From: Coffea arabica
Lineage: Eukaryota > Streptophyta > Magnoliopsida > Gentianales > Rubiaceae
DNA length: 64,000 nt
Reading direction: 5' to 3'
NCBI RefSeq assembly: GCF_036785885.1
Contig: NC_092329.1
Coordinates: 3,906,001 to 3,970,000, forward strand
Shown: piece by piece, positions 37,183 through 49,226 of the stretch
Layout: every line of letters starts with the position of its first letter
Numbering within the stretch: position 1 is the first letter of the stretch
Notes under the pieces: model-generated
What the model was told of the DNA's origin: nothing
Seen by the model: only the letters and a program-made list of their open reading frames with translations
Databases searched by the model: none
Program-made: the position numbers and the translations under genes

Positions 37183-37410
37183 GGGAAAAACGCCAATTTA
37201 GTCCTCAAACTATTTCATTAAGCCGATTTAGTCCCTTAATATTTTATCGCATGAATTGAGTTCCTTAACTAAAATTCTTATGCCAATTGAAGATCTATAC
37301 GGTGTCGCCGTCCAAAACACATGTTTCTGTACACAAATCAACGGCGAGGCAGGGGCTTTTTTGGAAGTAAAATGATACGATTTTTTCGGAAGCAAGGCAC
37401 TAACCATTTT
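37183..37410 (+). repeat. Left terminal inverted repeat of the MULE
   Basis: Reverse-complementary to 38660-38887. It includes identical blocks such as ATTTTATCGCATGAATT and AACACATGTTTCTGTACAC. The inner limit is approximate. Confidence 0.9.
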
Positions 37411-37495
37411 CAACAATACAAAAAATGTTATATTGAAAAAAATGTCAACTAAAAAGGGCCTTGTACTAGCATGAAGCAAATGATTACATGTACAT

Positions 37496-38360
37496 ATGCA
37501 AAGTGCAAACCTGAAAGATTCACTTATGTTATACTCGAATGCATCTGGTTACCGAAGTGATGATGGCCGGGCGGTAGTGGTGGGAGTGAAGCTTGATGCT
37601 CAGAGTAAAAAACTGCTCACCTGGGCTTTGGTTAAAGTTGCTCAGCCTGGGGATCGTGTGATTGCCGTTCATGTTCTTGATAGTAATGAAATTGTGGACC
37701 GTGATGGGAAATCATCTCTGCTGTCTCTTGTGAAAGCTTTTGACTCTGTTCTTGCAATTTATGAAGGCTTCTGCAATCTCAGACAGGTGGATCTCAAGCT
37801 AAAGATTTGCAGAGGATCATCAATTTGCAAAATTTTAGTTCGTGAAGCAAAATCTTACTCAGCAACTGAGCTTATAATTGGAACTTCAAGGAATCATCAT
37901 ACCATCAGTTCATCAGCCTCCGTAGCTAAACACTGTGCTAAGAAGTTGGCCAAGGATTGTTCAACTTTAGCTGTAAATAATGGGAAAATTGTCTTTCATA
38001 AAGGGGTTCCATATTCCTCCAATATCATCACAAAAGAAATTGAACATCACCATAGGAATGGTCAATCTAATGCACTTCAGAGGTCTCTGACTAAAAATAA
38101 CAAAGCAATCACTGATGGCAACGGGAATGATAGCATCTGACCACGTTACTAATGGGACTTTAGATCTAGCCCCAAAAAATGCTGATTCTAAACATGAGGA
38201 TGGTTTCTTAAAAAAGGGTTGTCCTATTTGTTCTCTTGCTACAGTATCTGAAGATGATCGCAATACACAATCAGCAAGACACCGGTCAACGTCGCCGGCC
38301 TGGAAGCCTCATAAACATCGCCGTATGGCACCTTCATTAAGGGAAGTGACATACCTGTAA
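37496..38360 (+). pseudogene. Captured fragment of a USP-domain receptor-like kinase gene
   Basis: The frame 37496-38140 (214 codons) encodes a universal stress protein-like (adenine nucleotide alpha hydrolase) domain: GRAVVVGVKLDAQSKKLLTW, then LVKVAQPGDRVIAVHVLDS and VDLKLKICRGSSICKILVREA. This is the N-terminal domain of plant cytoplasmic receptor-like kinases of the At5g63940 kind. Similarity then continues in another frame (38115-38360, DLAPKNADSKHEDG...KKGCPICS), so the copy carries a frameshift near 38115-38140. The kinase domain is missing. No intron is evident in the fragment. It lies wholly inside the Mutator-like element, so it is a transduplicated piece; the parent gene is not in the window. 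A short USP-only protein could still be made if it is transcribed. Confidence 0.88.
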
Positions 38361-38659
38361 CGGATGATCAAAATTGCTAGTAATGATTAAATGCGGAAAA
38401 GGTGTTCGATGAAATGCCTCGGTGAAGTTTGCTTTGTTATTGTAGTAACAATTAAACACCTGGGTTTTGTGAAATCAAGGACTAATCATGCTGGTGTTGA
38501 ATTTTCTTAATTTGACAGAAAGATTTTCCTTTTTCTCGTCTGGGTTTTAGGAATAATGAAAATGATTTCCAGAATTTCAGCAAGGAAGATAGAAAGGGCG
38601 GGAATGAAACTGTGACTGATACTGTATTGGGTCTTTAGCATGGAATAGGCAAGAACAAA

Positions 38660-38887
38660 AATTGTTGTTGTCTTGCTTCCTGTAGAAATCGTATCTTTAT
38701 ACTTCCAAAAAAGTCCCTGCCTCGTCGTTGGTTTGTGTACAGAAACATGTGTTTTGGGTAGCGCTACTGTATAGATCCTCAGTTGGCACAAGAATTTTAG
38801 TTAAGGAATTTAATTCATGCGATAAAATGTTAAGCGACCAAATTGGCTTTAGTGAAATAATCTGAGAACTAAATTGGTGTTTTTCCC
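38660..38887 (-). repeat. Right terminal inverted repeat of the MULE
   Basis: Partner of 37183-37410; it ends GTTTTTCCC at 38887. The inner limit is approximate. Confidence 0.9.
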
Positions 38888-38896
38888 TTTCCTTTA
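38888..38896 (+). repeat. 9-bp target-site duplication, right
   Basis: TTTCCTTTA, identical to 37174-37182. Confidence 0.93.
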
Positions 38897-39692
38897 TTCC
38901 CATACCTTTGTGTGCCCAGCAAAATTAGAAGTCATTATTCGCCTTTTAACATTCTTTAAATTTGTTTTTCTCTAGCGTACAAGCAAATTTATACATTTTT
39001 TTAACCCATTGTAAATATATACTATATATATATATATATTTTTTTTTTGGATTGTTATGGATTTCTTGAAAAAACTTGCCGGGCAAGCTCAAATTTACTC
39101 CAACTTGTTTTGCGGACAACGCAGCCCTTGGACTACTTGATACCTGATAAAGATAAATCAGCCTGTTCGTTAACAGCTTATTAATCTAAATTCCGTCGAG
39201 TGTTTCTTTTTTCCCCTCGAAATGAGGCAAACTATCTGAGGCTGCATTTGACAGATATATTGCACTAATTTCGGTTCAGCAGCCTTTGGAACCTGGTTTG
39301 GATACCGTTTGTGATTGGAGTATTTTGGACCTCAAAATTATTATGGTCAGCGTTCACACTTCACCAAAAAATCCGCCCACCTTTTCCTGCATTTTGCATA
39401 CTTTCCTTGCCCGTAACCTTTTTACTTCTTCAACTTAAAAAAAAGTGTACGTCTCTCCATACATACCCTTTTCGTCCAGATACACGAAACTTTGACTTAA
39501 TGAAAAGTGAATCCTCCAATATTCTTGGACACGTGACCTTGCTTTTTTATCGGTTTCTCTCAAGAGGGTTCCGTTGAGATTGTTCAATTCTTGATTCTAA
39601 TTTTCAGAAATCTGGTCCGGGGTACTGCATAGTATTGTGATTAGTATTTTTCTGTGTGGAATAAATTTGTTGTTAGTCTTAGGAGGTTAAGG
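38897..39692 (+). promoter_or_regulatory. RbcX2 upstream region
   Basis: Non-coding, with a TA repeat near 39018-39038 and pyrimidine-rich DNA before the ATG at 39693. The frame 39311-39577 has no recognisable domain. The transcription start was not determined. Confidence 0.4.
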
Positions 39693-41605
39693 ATGGTTGG
39701 ACCATTATCTCTTGTTGCTTCACCAATCACTGATTCACATGGATGTCCACGCTTGTGTTTGGATGCTCTGCCTTCATGCAACTTGAGTAGTGGAGATCTG
39801 ATTACGAGTAGGAATTTAGTTACTAGTAGGAGGCATATGCCAAGACCTACTGGATCATTGGAGCTGAGTAGCCCTTTTCTTGATTCAGTAAAAGCTCTGT
39901 CTGGTGGTAAGAGTTTGAGAGAGCAGAGGAAGAACAGGAGTTTGAAGATTGTAAGTGAAGTGGCCGGACAATACGAGGAAAACTTTGCTGATGTAAAAGC
40001 TGTAAGAACATTCACTCTTTGTCCTAGATGCTTATTGTGCTTCCTTTGATCCCTGGTATGGTTAATTTTTTGCTACATGTTGATTAATTTATTATGGGAG
40101 AATGTACTGGTGTTGCTATTTGCAGCTTTTTGTGCCTTTGCGATACTAAATTCATTGTACCTTTTGGCAAGTAATTAGGAACTATGAAAAGAATGTTGGC
40201 ACATTAATTGGAAAACCACGTCTAGCCAAGGGGTTGTTCTTAACCATTTATGATCAGCAGCATATTAGTTATAGATTAGAAAATTATTCATGAACTAACT
40301 GATGATGGGCAAATGGAAATAAAAAGGTATGATAAACTAGCTATATTTTTGAAGAAAGAGAAAGTTATTATCTATCTACAATTTGGCTATATTATTATCA
40401 ACAACTGCATTCACATTATTCATTGAGAATAGAATTATCATGGGTAGTTGGGTGCGATTATATGTTCCACACACTAAATCATGTTTGCAGAAAGATATTG
40501 GATTGATCTTTGCTGCTGTGTGTCTTTGGTGTATTGTGTATATTGGATATGCTACCATCACTTCATGTTCGTTATCCTAATTGTGCATGAATATCAAAAT
40601 TGCCTTAGTTACAATCATAGTAGACTCCAATGATTAGATAGATTTTTATCATTCACTTCCTCAAGTTGCTAAATGAATCGGCTTGCAGTCAATTCTTAAC
40701 TTTTTCACATACAAAGCTGTGAGGACTGTTATGAACCAGCTCTCTGAGATGAACCCTCCCCAGTACCGATGGTTTAATGAGTAAGTAAAATTTTCCTTCT
40801 GAGAGATGTTCTGCCTGCTTTTTTCATTCTTGATGTCCAGCTTTGTATATCTTCAGACACAGCAAGTAAAACTTGGATCTCACTTAAACATCATATTCGA
40901 ACAAGCAGAGTTAAGCCTGAAGTCATGCCTACTGTTCACAATATGCATTTTTTCTGCTGCTTCTCTTTTCTTTTACCTATCTGAGTTTATACAGGAAGCG
41001 AGTTGCAGGTTTTTCATCGATGAGTTCTACAATCAAAACTTCTTACTTTGTTGCCCTTTTTGTCTTCTAACTTCCAAAGAAAGATTGCTTCAAGTTCTTA
41101 TGTTTTGTGATTTTACTATGTGTTTCAACCTCAACAGTTATGTTGCTGCAAATAAGCCTCGTGATGGGAAGCGATTCATCCGCAGCCTGGCAAAGGTATC
41201 CGCTGGGGAAGTCTTATAGCATTGGGTGCATGAATTTCTTGATTAGTGGCAGGCAAGCCTAATAGGTTCAAATCCATCATCTTTTGACAGGAGAAGCGTG
41301 AACTCGCAGAAAGAGTGATGGTAACACGACTTTACCTGTACGGAAAATGGATTAAGGTAAAAAGAGAATGTTGCTGGTTTAATATTGTGACAAGGATCCT
41401 TTTGTGCCTGTGGAAGATATGCACTGAGATATTTTGCACTATTGGTATCTGTTTTTCTTTTTTCTTTTTTTTTCACTTTCAGAAATGTGATCATGCTGCA
41501 ATATACAAAGAAATCTCTGATCAAAATTTGGAGTTGATGCGAGAGCGGCTCATAGAGACAGTAATCTGGCCTTCTGATGATACAAACACTGAGAAGATTG
41601 GATGA
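39693..41605 (+). CDS. RBCX2: Chaperonin-like RbcX protein 2, chloroplastic
   Basis: RbcX is a homodimeric assembly chaperone that holds folded Rubisco large subunits in the chloroplast stroma. Five exons: 39693-40001, 40689-40780, 41138-41195, 41291-41356, 41483-41605; 215 residues against about 203 in Arabidopsis. Residues 1 to about 85 are Ser-rich and look like a transit peptide (MVGPLSLVASPITDSHGCPR). The RbcX fold follows: VAGQYEENFADVKA, then LNFFTYKAVRTVMNQLSEMNPPQYRWF, the NKPRDGKRFIRSLAK turn and ERVMVTRLYLYGKWIKKCDH. The C terminus ERLIETVIWPSDDTNT is typical of the RbcX2 branch. All joins keep frame and the gene looks complete. The ATG at 39693 is the first in frame; the frame upstream of it has no ATG. 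Confidence 0.94.
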
Positions 41606-44399
41606 ATGGCTCCAGCCACTTTCAACAGTTTAGATCTTCTGCTATATTTCTCGTTTGTGTAATACATACTGATTTGGCCGATAGGAAAATTCCGTTATAG
41701 TAGTGATTTACTTTTAAGGTAAGGATTGGAATTGTTTTAATCACATTGTAGTATGTGAATATATATATTCTTTAGATTAGCTTAAAAAAAGGAATAGGAA
41801 AAACGGCTTCGATTTTGTTATTTGTACAAAAACATTTCTTTCCTCCCATTGTGCCTCACCAATGTAGGGGCAATTAATTCAATCTCAAGCCTAGTTTTCT
41901 CAAGAGAGAGGAATGATCATATGCTCAACACAAAAAAAAACAAAAAGTATTATAATATTTTTTTTTTCAAAAAATTTATGCCGAATAATCTACTATCCAA
42001 ACACACTACTCAATTTTAACTGAATTTACCAGTCAGACGGCATATGAAATTACCGCAGTGAAAGATTGCAACTGCTATCCTATTTCTGATACCGAGGTGA
42101 TTGAATTCTTGGGACACTACAACTAGCTGCACAGCTTGACACATAAATTTCATCCGCAGCTATTATTGCATTCCTTTAGCCATTATTGCCATGCACAAGA
42201 TACCCATGGAGGGTTTCAACATTAATGGGATTAGGACTCATAAGAGGCACAAAAAGAAAATCCAGGCACAGGCAGCAGCTGCAGAGGCACTGAGGAGATG
42301 GTGCAAACGTGCAAACTGCAATAGCCCAGTTGACTTCTCCCATTGTTCCAAACAAAAAAAAGAAAAAGAAAGAAAGAAAATTGTTTGAGCGGACTTGTAT
42401 AACTTCATCAGATAGTTGTTAGGTGATTGAATTTGCTGCTGTCCTAAAAGGGTACACATTGAAGACCACAAGATTTTGTTAGCACTACTTCAATTCACAT
42501 GCTGGGCAGCGGGCAGTTGAGGACTCGGTATTTATTCTATTCCACTTTCATCTAAAAAAAAAAAAAAAAAAATTTCCACTGCATAATTGTTGCCAGCATA
42601 ATATGATGATTAGTTGGATAAAGAATATGCACCTGCAAGACAATATAAAATTAGGAAAGCAGTGAGAAACTAAAGGGAATGTAATGAAATCCGCCCTAGA
42701 CAAGACAAGTATACTATACAACCATCAACCATGGGTTAAAAACAGAAAGAGGGAAAAAGGGGAAAATGATCTGGATAACACTTCTAAGTCCTAAAAGTTA
42801 GCCGTTGATTACGAAACTGCTTCACCTGCACTTCTTTTCTTTGAAGGCAAAAACTTTCTTTTGCAGTTCCCGGCGTAAAGGCCAAGAAATTTCAATGTGA
42901 AAAAAAAGGGATGACCCATATCTACTAGACTGCTACTCACCCATTTTCTTCCAAACTTCAACTAATAAATATACTGGTATTTATCTGTCTGTCCAGAATT
43001 CCAAAATGCACAGCCTGAGCCAACTAATTATCTATCTATTTATCTAACCATGCAATGAGGAATTTGGCAGTGACAGTGAAACAATCGTTTATTTATCTAA
43101 GAGACAGCGACTCCTCTCTTGTCTCTGCATCGTTTGGTTATTTCGTTTACTAATAAGTTGGGCACACGTACATGTTCCGCTTGACAAAGGTAGGCCACAT
43201 TTGTGATGGCGATGGTAGAATTTACACTCAGTGGGGATGGCGATGGCCTTAGTTTCAAGGCTGCTTTTATCCATGCGAGAACAGTTTTCAATTTTCACCC
43301 CCTTTTCTCCATGAGCGTTAAATCCAATCGAGCTTTTACAAATCAAAGCAATCGGAAAAGGAGCTTGGATAAAGGAGCTGTAGCATACTAGCATGAATCA
43401 AGTCACAGACTACATCATTTTGATTCATTTCTTGAAATTCTTTTAGATCAGTTACAGAAAGATGACAGTCAAAGTAAACAGCTGCGCCAGTATTATTAAA
43501 CTGTTCTCTTTGTCAAGGTTAGTAGTTTCGCATTGGCACCAAAACCATGGCAGAAGAAAGGGGGTCCCCTCAGTCCCTCACAGCAGCCGACCAGACCACC
43601 ACTCGCCCCAATTCCCATGCATTTTCTTACACAGCCTTAATCCATCAGTTTGGTCCTGAAGTGAAGGGCATGGTTGAGGTTGACTGCCAACTTCATCTTC
43701 TAAATTATGAAAAGATATCCAGCAACTTATTAATTGTCTAGATAAGATACAGCATACATCTAACAAGAGGGATATTTATTCCCTTCTGAGAAGATTCTCA
43801 GTAAATTGAATGCATCTTTTCATTAGTATTTTTTATTTAAAACTAATTTATTGCAATTCGTTCATTCTCTATATTGAATTTTAATAAAACTAAATATGAC
43901 CCAATATCGTGCCTGATTGAGCATAACTGTTAATATTATTTATCAGTAAATTTAATGTCAACTTCTAATAAATTGAGTCCACAAAATATTTACGTAACAC
44001 AATAATCAATCTACGCATAGATGGATATAATTTCAGAATTTTTTTTTTTTAAAAAAAAAGGGATTTGCATAATGGTGACAATTATAGGAACAATAATTTT
44101 CATTATACACCACAATCTACGAGTGAAAGTGGTACCAACGGCAGCGGCTAAGGCATAGGGTCTCTATATGAAGACAAAAGAGGTCGCTTCCTCTTCTGAT
44201 TTGTCTCCAGGTAAACTTTTTATTCCCAAAACAGTGAAAGCCCAAATGAAATGATAAATTACTGCTACTACTTACTACTTGTGAAGGATGATTAACAGAA
44301 ATGTTTTTTAGTACTAAAGAAAACTTCTTTATTCTGTCCGTGCTAAGCTTTTAAGCTACTTGAGGTTAAAGAAGAAGAAAGAAAGAAAACTGCCATTAC
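41606..44399. other. Intergenic, no gene recognised
   Basis: About 2.8 kb with several short frames (42191-42388 plus, 43089-43394 minus, 43547-43741 plus). The last starts with ATG in a fair context (ACCATGG) and could encode 64 residues, but shows no domain I know. An A run at 42554-42572 may be a retroposon tail without clear duplications. Confidence 0.45.
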
Positions 44400-47307
44400 T
44401 CTTTGAGGTTAAACATAAGAAAAAGTTTGATAGCAAAAACAGTTGAGAGAGATGGAGAGAGAAGAGAGAACCCCTTGTGGTATAATGTGTCCGTTCTCTC
44501 CCTCTAGGCTTTAACCTCCAAAACTTGGGGCCTTTTCAGATACGCCTCACTGCTCTCATTTCCTTTTTATTTCTGTTTTATCCGTAGTTCTTGCTACTAA
44601 GCAATTTGCTTTCTTGAACTCTGGGAAGAGGTTACTTGTAAATTCAAGATTTTGCTGCTTGTTATCTGGGGATTTGGCACAAATATGGATATGTTAAATG
44701 TTGATGCGTAGCTTATAAACCCATTTTCAAGTGCTCCCTGTCTCTCTTTAGAACACCAGATTAGTGCTGAAGAAAGCTGGTGTCTTTTTAGTTTGTGAGT
44801 CTCCTTTTCTGTGAATCATTCTTAATCCTTTCCATTTGCTTCATTTTTTTGTTAGTTTTCTAAATCTTCTTGGCGAAAAGTAATTGGTGGGATTCTTGCT
44901 AATTTTTATGGCCTTTGTGGTACATTTGTTCTCTTTCTGGTCTGATAGTGCTAGAATTGCTTCGGTTTGTGTTTTCTCATCATTATTTTTTCTCTTTTCT
45001 TTCTTTCCTTTCGTGCAAAATGTCAACTTGACAACAAGATCTGGCATACTTCGGCTCACATTCTTGCATTAACTTCACTTTATCATTTTGTAACTAGAAG
45101 TAATTTGATGTATACTTGATGTAATGTTGCAAATCCAGAATTCTTCAGCAAGGAAAAATTATAATTTTGCCCTTTGTCATTCTTTATGTTAACTTTAACT
45201 ATTCATGAAGCTCCATACAGCTCGGTCAAAATTTTGATTCTGGTTGTTCACCGGGGAACGACAGTTGTCAATAATTGCTGAGTGTTTGCTATAATATGTC
45301 AACTAGGAATTTTCCTGGCTTAGACCAGGAAAATCACAGGGAAATTGCTTATTATGATGCTAATACCAGCTTAATGATTCTGTCATTAGTTAATTTCTCC
45401 CTCTAGTCTGGCCCATTTTGTAGTAGTAGTTTTCCGATCTTCTCTCTTTAAGGATCTCATTTGCATCTACTTCGAGCTTCTAATCTGTTTCTGTTTTTTA
45501 ACCATCTAAAGATGATGCATTTGGCTACATCATCCACAGTTGAGTGGATGTGGCATTTATAAATTCATGGGATAAAATTTCAGCTTATTGTGCTCTAAAA
45601 GGTTTTTTATATAATTAAAGACTGCATGTAGTTACATTTGATCCATCCGTGGGTGAAATAGGTAGAGACAAGTTACAAGGAGCTGTCGTATTAATGAATC
45701 ACCTGGGACTGCTTCTTCCCTAGTGAATTGTTTAGATGATATGCTAAGAAATAGAAAATAAAGATGACAAAGGATAATGTAAGTTTCTGCTTATATAGGA
45801 TTAGCTTGAGAAATCTTCTTACTCTTTATCTTTTTATGGTTTATATGCAATTAGAAGGTACGTTCAGAATGTATTTGCTAAAGTTAAATGTAAACATAGT
45901 CTCAGCGAGTGTTTTCATGACATAGTGGAAAAGATATTGCAACATTGAGAAAGTAAGCTGTGCAGTTGTTCTCTTGAGAAACAGAGGATCACCTTGAAGA
46001 AATTTTGTAATCCGTCTTGTATCTGTTTGATGAATAAGTTATATTACATAAGGTTTATTTACATTTGAAGTCATTTTGGTTTGCTTACCAGCAACAAGAC
46101 AAGTCTTGAGGTTTCCTTCTCCAGAGTGTTGGAAGTTGAAACATATCATGGTAAACAAAATTTCTGCATTGTATAACAACTGAAAAAGAATAAAGCAAAA
46201 CTGCAAGCTACAGTGATGAGGTACAAACTAAAAATTGCATGAGTGCCTCACCACTCATGCTACTGTTGACTTTTCAAGAAGTTTGAACACAGAAGTAGTC
46301 ATTTTATTTTTGTGTCTCTGGTCTTCCTCTGCCTGCCCAAATAAAAATTGAAAGTCAAAACGAAATAAGTAAATGGACAGAATAAGCAGCTTAATGCTAA
46401 CATTCTATCTCGAAAAAGTTTCTTGTGCTAATATAATAACATAAAAGTCGACTTACTAAATTGATTAATTGCATCTTCTATAGTGGATAAGATTCCATAC
46501 AAGCATTATAAAAGGATTAGGTTACTCATTTAGGTGGATGGTGACTCTCTATCAGAGTCATCTGATATTCAAATGATAGTGAGGTCTACACTACCTACCA
46601 ATTATAAGTTTTAAAATGATGACAATCTTTGTGCTGAGTAGTTCCTGAACTGAGAATTCATTTGTCTGGCATATTGCTGAGTTCTGAAGGATAGTTGGTT
46701 TGGAAAGATCCTAAAGCCAACTGCTGCTTTGATAACTGTTAGTCTGAGATAGGTTTGTGAAGATTCAATATGAATTAATTACATAAACTTTTAGCATTGC
46801 TGCTCTAATTTAAGGTAAGCTGCTAATCTATTTCAATAATCAATGACTTTTCTGAATTGTGACATTATACCTCTATGCTTCTTTTCCCTTTTTCATTTTG
46901 AACTCTTTGCATAATATAAAAATACTCACTAAACTATAATTGCTACTTGTTTAGCTTAAAAAACAAATTCCGGGAGACGGCATTACTTGACCATTTCTTC
47001 TTTCTTATACAATCATCTTGCTTCTGGTTGACTGATCACAGAGCATGTCATATGGCTGTATCAGAAGTTTTCACTAATACTATATGTTATGCTCACATAG
47101 AGGGTGGCAATACTTGAAGAATAATATTATTATGCACTTTTTTCTTATTTTCCATGTTGATTGATTGCTTGACCAACCTTTTATTTTTGATAGATTGGTT
47201 TTCTTTTTTCCTTCTTTATTTTTTAACTTGGGCTTACCATTTTCATGATACCAGAAAAGATGCCGATGGGCCCTTGACTGACTTTCAATTCCACCAGTAG
47301 AAGAACC
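44400..47307 (+). promoter_or_regulatory. Probable leader and long leader intron of the deSI gene
   Basis: A GAGA-rich stretch (44449-44470) followed by pyrimidine-rich DNA looks like a plant core promoter and 5' UTR. The region from there to the ATG at 47308 has no coding frame, so a leader intron of about 2.5 kb is likely, ending shortly before 47308. Borders were not fixed; an unrelated non-coding transcript cannot be excluded. Confidence 0.35.
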
Positions 47308-49226
47308 ATGACATTAGGATCAAAGAAAGGATGGAAGTCAATAGTGCCCCTCCGTCTAAAATGCAAATCAACTCCCCGCTTTTGTTTGTTCTCCAAGGTG
47401 AAGCCTGCTAATTATGGCCCTGGAAAGACACCGGTTTATCTAAATGTGTATGACTTGACACCTATGAATGGCTATGTGTATTGGGCTGGCTTAGGTATAT
47501 TTCATTCTGGTGTTGAAGGTAAGGTTTTTTATATGCTTATTTTCATTATTTTTACCTTTTGCATTGTGGTCTCTCAATGCATAGCCATGATGAATTTACC
47601 CCTATCTATGAAGAAGCACCCTTTGCTCATCTCTGTCTGGTGCTTCTTGCAGTTTGCTTTGAGCTTGTACCAGTTGTTCCTAGTTCAGTTTTCTAGTTTC
47701 ATTTGAATTTTTTCTGTAGTGTTAGCAAACTGTAGCTAGATGCAAAGTTCAGGATACGAAGTGTCTAATATGCATAAATCTTTGCAGATTGTATATCAGG
47801 ATCTTAATGGAGGAGTGAAATAGTAAGGCCTGTTTCATTGTAGGTTCTGTAAGAGCTTGTTAAATAAAAAGATGTGCATATTTCAGGCCTTTGGTGGTTT
47901 AAAATCTTTTGTTGTTTAGTACAAACTCTATTTTTAGTTGGTTTTCCATTTTCACTTAGCTTAGGATGCTAATCAATAAATAGGTGGTAAAGTTACTGAA
48001 CACTGTTTTCTCATTATTGCACAAATAATGGAAAAAGTTTCTAAGTTCCAGCTTAGGCCAAAGGTGATGGTTTTTCTTATTAACAGTACATATACTTCAC
48101 AGTTCATGGTGTGGAATATGCATTTGGGGCTCACGACTATCCATCAAGTGGTGTCTTTGAAGTTGAACCTCGGCAGTGCCCAGGCTTCAAGTTTAGAAAG
48201 TCAATATTCATTGGGACCACATCCCTGGATGCCGCCCAGGTCAGGGAGTTTATGGAGAGGCAAGCTGCAAGCTACAATGGTGATACATATCACTTGATTG
48301 TCAAGAACTGCAATCATTTCTGTAAGGACATATGCTACAAACTTACTGGGAGAAAGATTCCAAAATGGGTCAACCGATTGGCAAAATTAGGTAGCCTTGC
48401 TTCCACTATAACTCTTTCAAAGGTTAAGATTTTACCATCACTTACATGTAGAATTGCTTGTAACTTGGGAAGATCGGTATCTAATAGAATTTTGGGTATG
48501 AAATTCCGTGTTTCTTCTTTCCTTACCAAGAATGTACGTTTTTTTTTCCTGACAACACTTAAAAGATCACCTGATTACTGAGTTCTTTCCAAACTGCTCC
48601 TTTGGATACAAGTATAAAATTCATGCTTCTTTGACAGAACATTACTGGGCATTTTCAGTTAACAGAAATGTATATCCAATTGTTCACTTTATCCTATACA
48701 AAAGTGTATATCTAGTGAACATTTGGATATACATTTCTGTTAACTGAAAATGCCCAGTAATGTTCTGTCAAAGAAGCATGAATTTTATACTTGTATCTGA
48801 AGGATCAAAGTTTTAGCAATTCAAAAACAGAGAGACTTGAAACTGAATTTGAAACTGAATCAACTCCCAATATAACAACTTTCTTATCATCAGTACATTA
48901 CTACTCTTCTGCTCCAGGATTTCACACTTTTGAAGAGCCGGATACGGCTTTATGTTCTCTTTTATTTTGTTGTATCCACAGGTTCTACCTTCAATTGCAT
49001 TCTGCCAGAATCTCTGAAAATATCTCCCGTGCGACATGATCCAAATTACCTAGAAGATGATAATGAGAAGAGAAGGCTCAGAAGTTCTTTCAGTTGTTTG
49101 TCGTCAATCTCAACACGGCAGAAGCAGTTGTCTACATCTTCACTATTTCTACAATCCCCTTTAAAAGGCTGCTTACCACCATGGGAATTGAGGAAGTTTA
49201 ACAATGGTTCACTCAAGGAACGATGA
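47308..49226 (+). CDS. deSI-like PPPDE peptidase (desumoylating isopeptidase family)
   Basis: A papain-fold cysteine isopeptidase of the PPPDE superfamily; animal members remove SUMO or ubiquitin. Three coding exons, 47308-47518, 48103-48390 and 48982-49226, give 247 residues. The catalytic pair is visible: His66 in GIFHSGVEV and Cys140 in KNCNHFC. VYLNVYDLTPMN opens the domain, and KIPKWVNRLAKLG joins over the second intron to the family tail CILPESLKISPVRHDP. The C terminus is Ser-rich and variable. Intron 2 (48391-48981) holds a 75-bp perfect inverted repeat. If that intron is not spliced, translation ends at a stop at 48581. The gene looks intact; its substrate in plants is unknown. Confidence 0.92.
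48605..48797. repeat. 75-bp perfect inverted repeat with 43-base loop in deSI intron 2
   Basis: The left arm 48605-48679 and right arm 48723-48797 are exact reverse complements over all 75 bases. Inside the loop, TGTTCACT and AGTGAACA extend the stem by 8 pairs after one mismatch, and outside the arms similarity goes on with a few mismatches (TCCTT-rich base). It lies inside a transcribed intron, so the pre-mRNA would form a long hairpin. Confidence 0.95.

Larger units (their letters stand above)
37183..38887. mobile_element. Mutator-like transposon carrying a host gene piece (Pack-MULE)
   Basis: A 1.7-kb non-autonomous DNA transposon. Terminal inverted repeats start GGGAAAAACNCCAATTTAGT and extend about 205-230 bases (37183 to ~37410 and ~38660 to 38887), about 85-88% identical by eye. 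A perfect 9-bp duplication TTTCCTTTA flanks both ends. Long terminal repeats plus 9-bp duplications define the Mutator superfamily. There is no transposase frame; the interior is a fragment of a USP-domain kinase gene. It sits about 0.7 kb downstream of JAC1 and 0.8 kb upstream of RbcX2. Divergence of the arms suggests a moderately old insertion. Confidence 0.93.

Noticed and set aside
42554-42572. A-run as tail of another retroposon
   Set aside because: Only a 7-base match (TTCCACT) flanks it, which is too weak.
43547-43741. 64-codon frame with ACCATGG start context
   Set aside because: Good start context alone is weak; no domain and it ends in AT-rich DNA.
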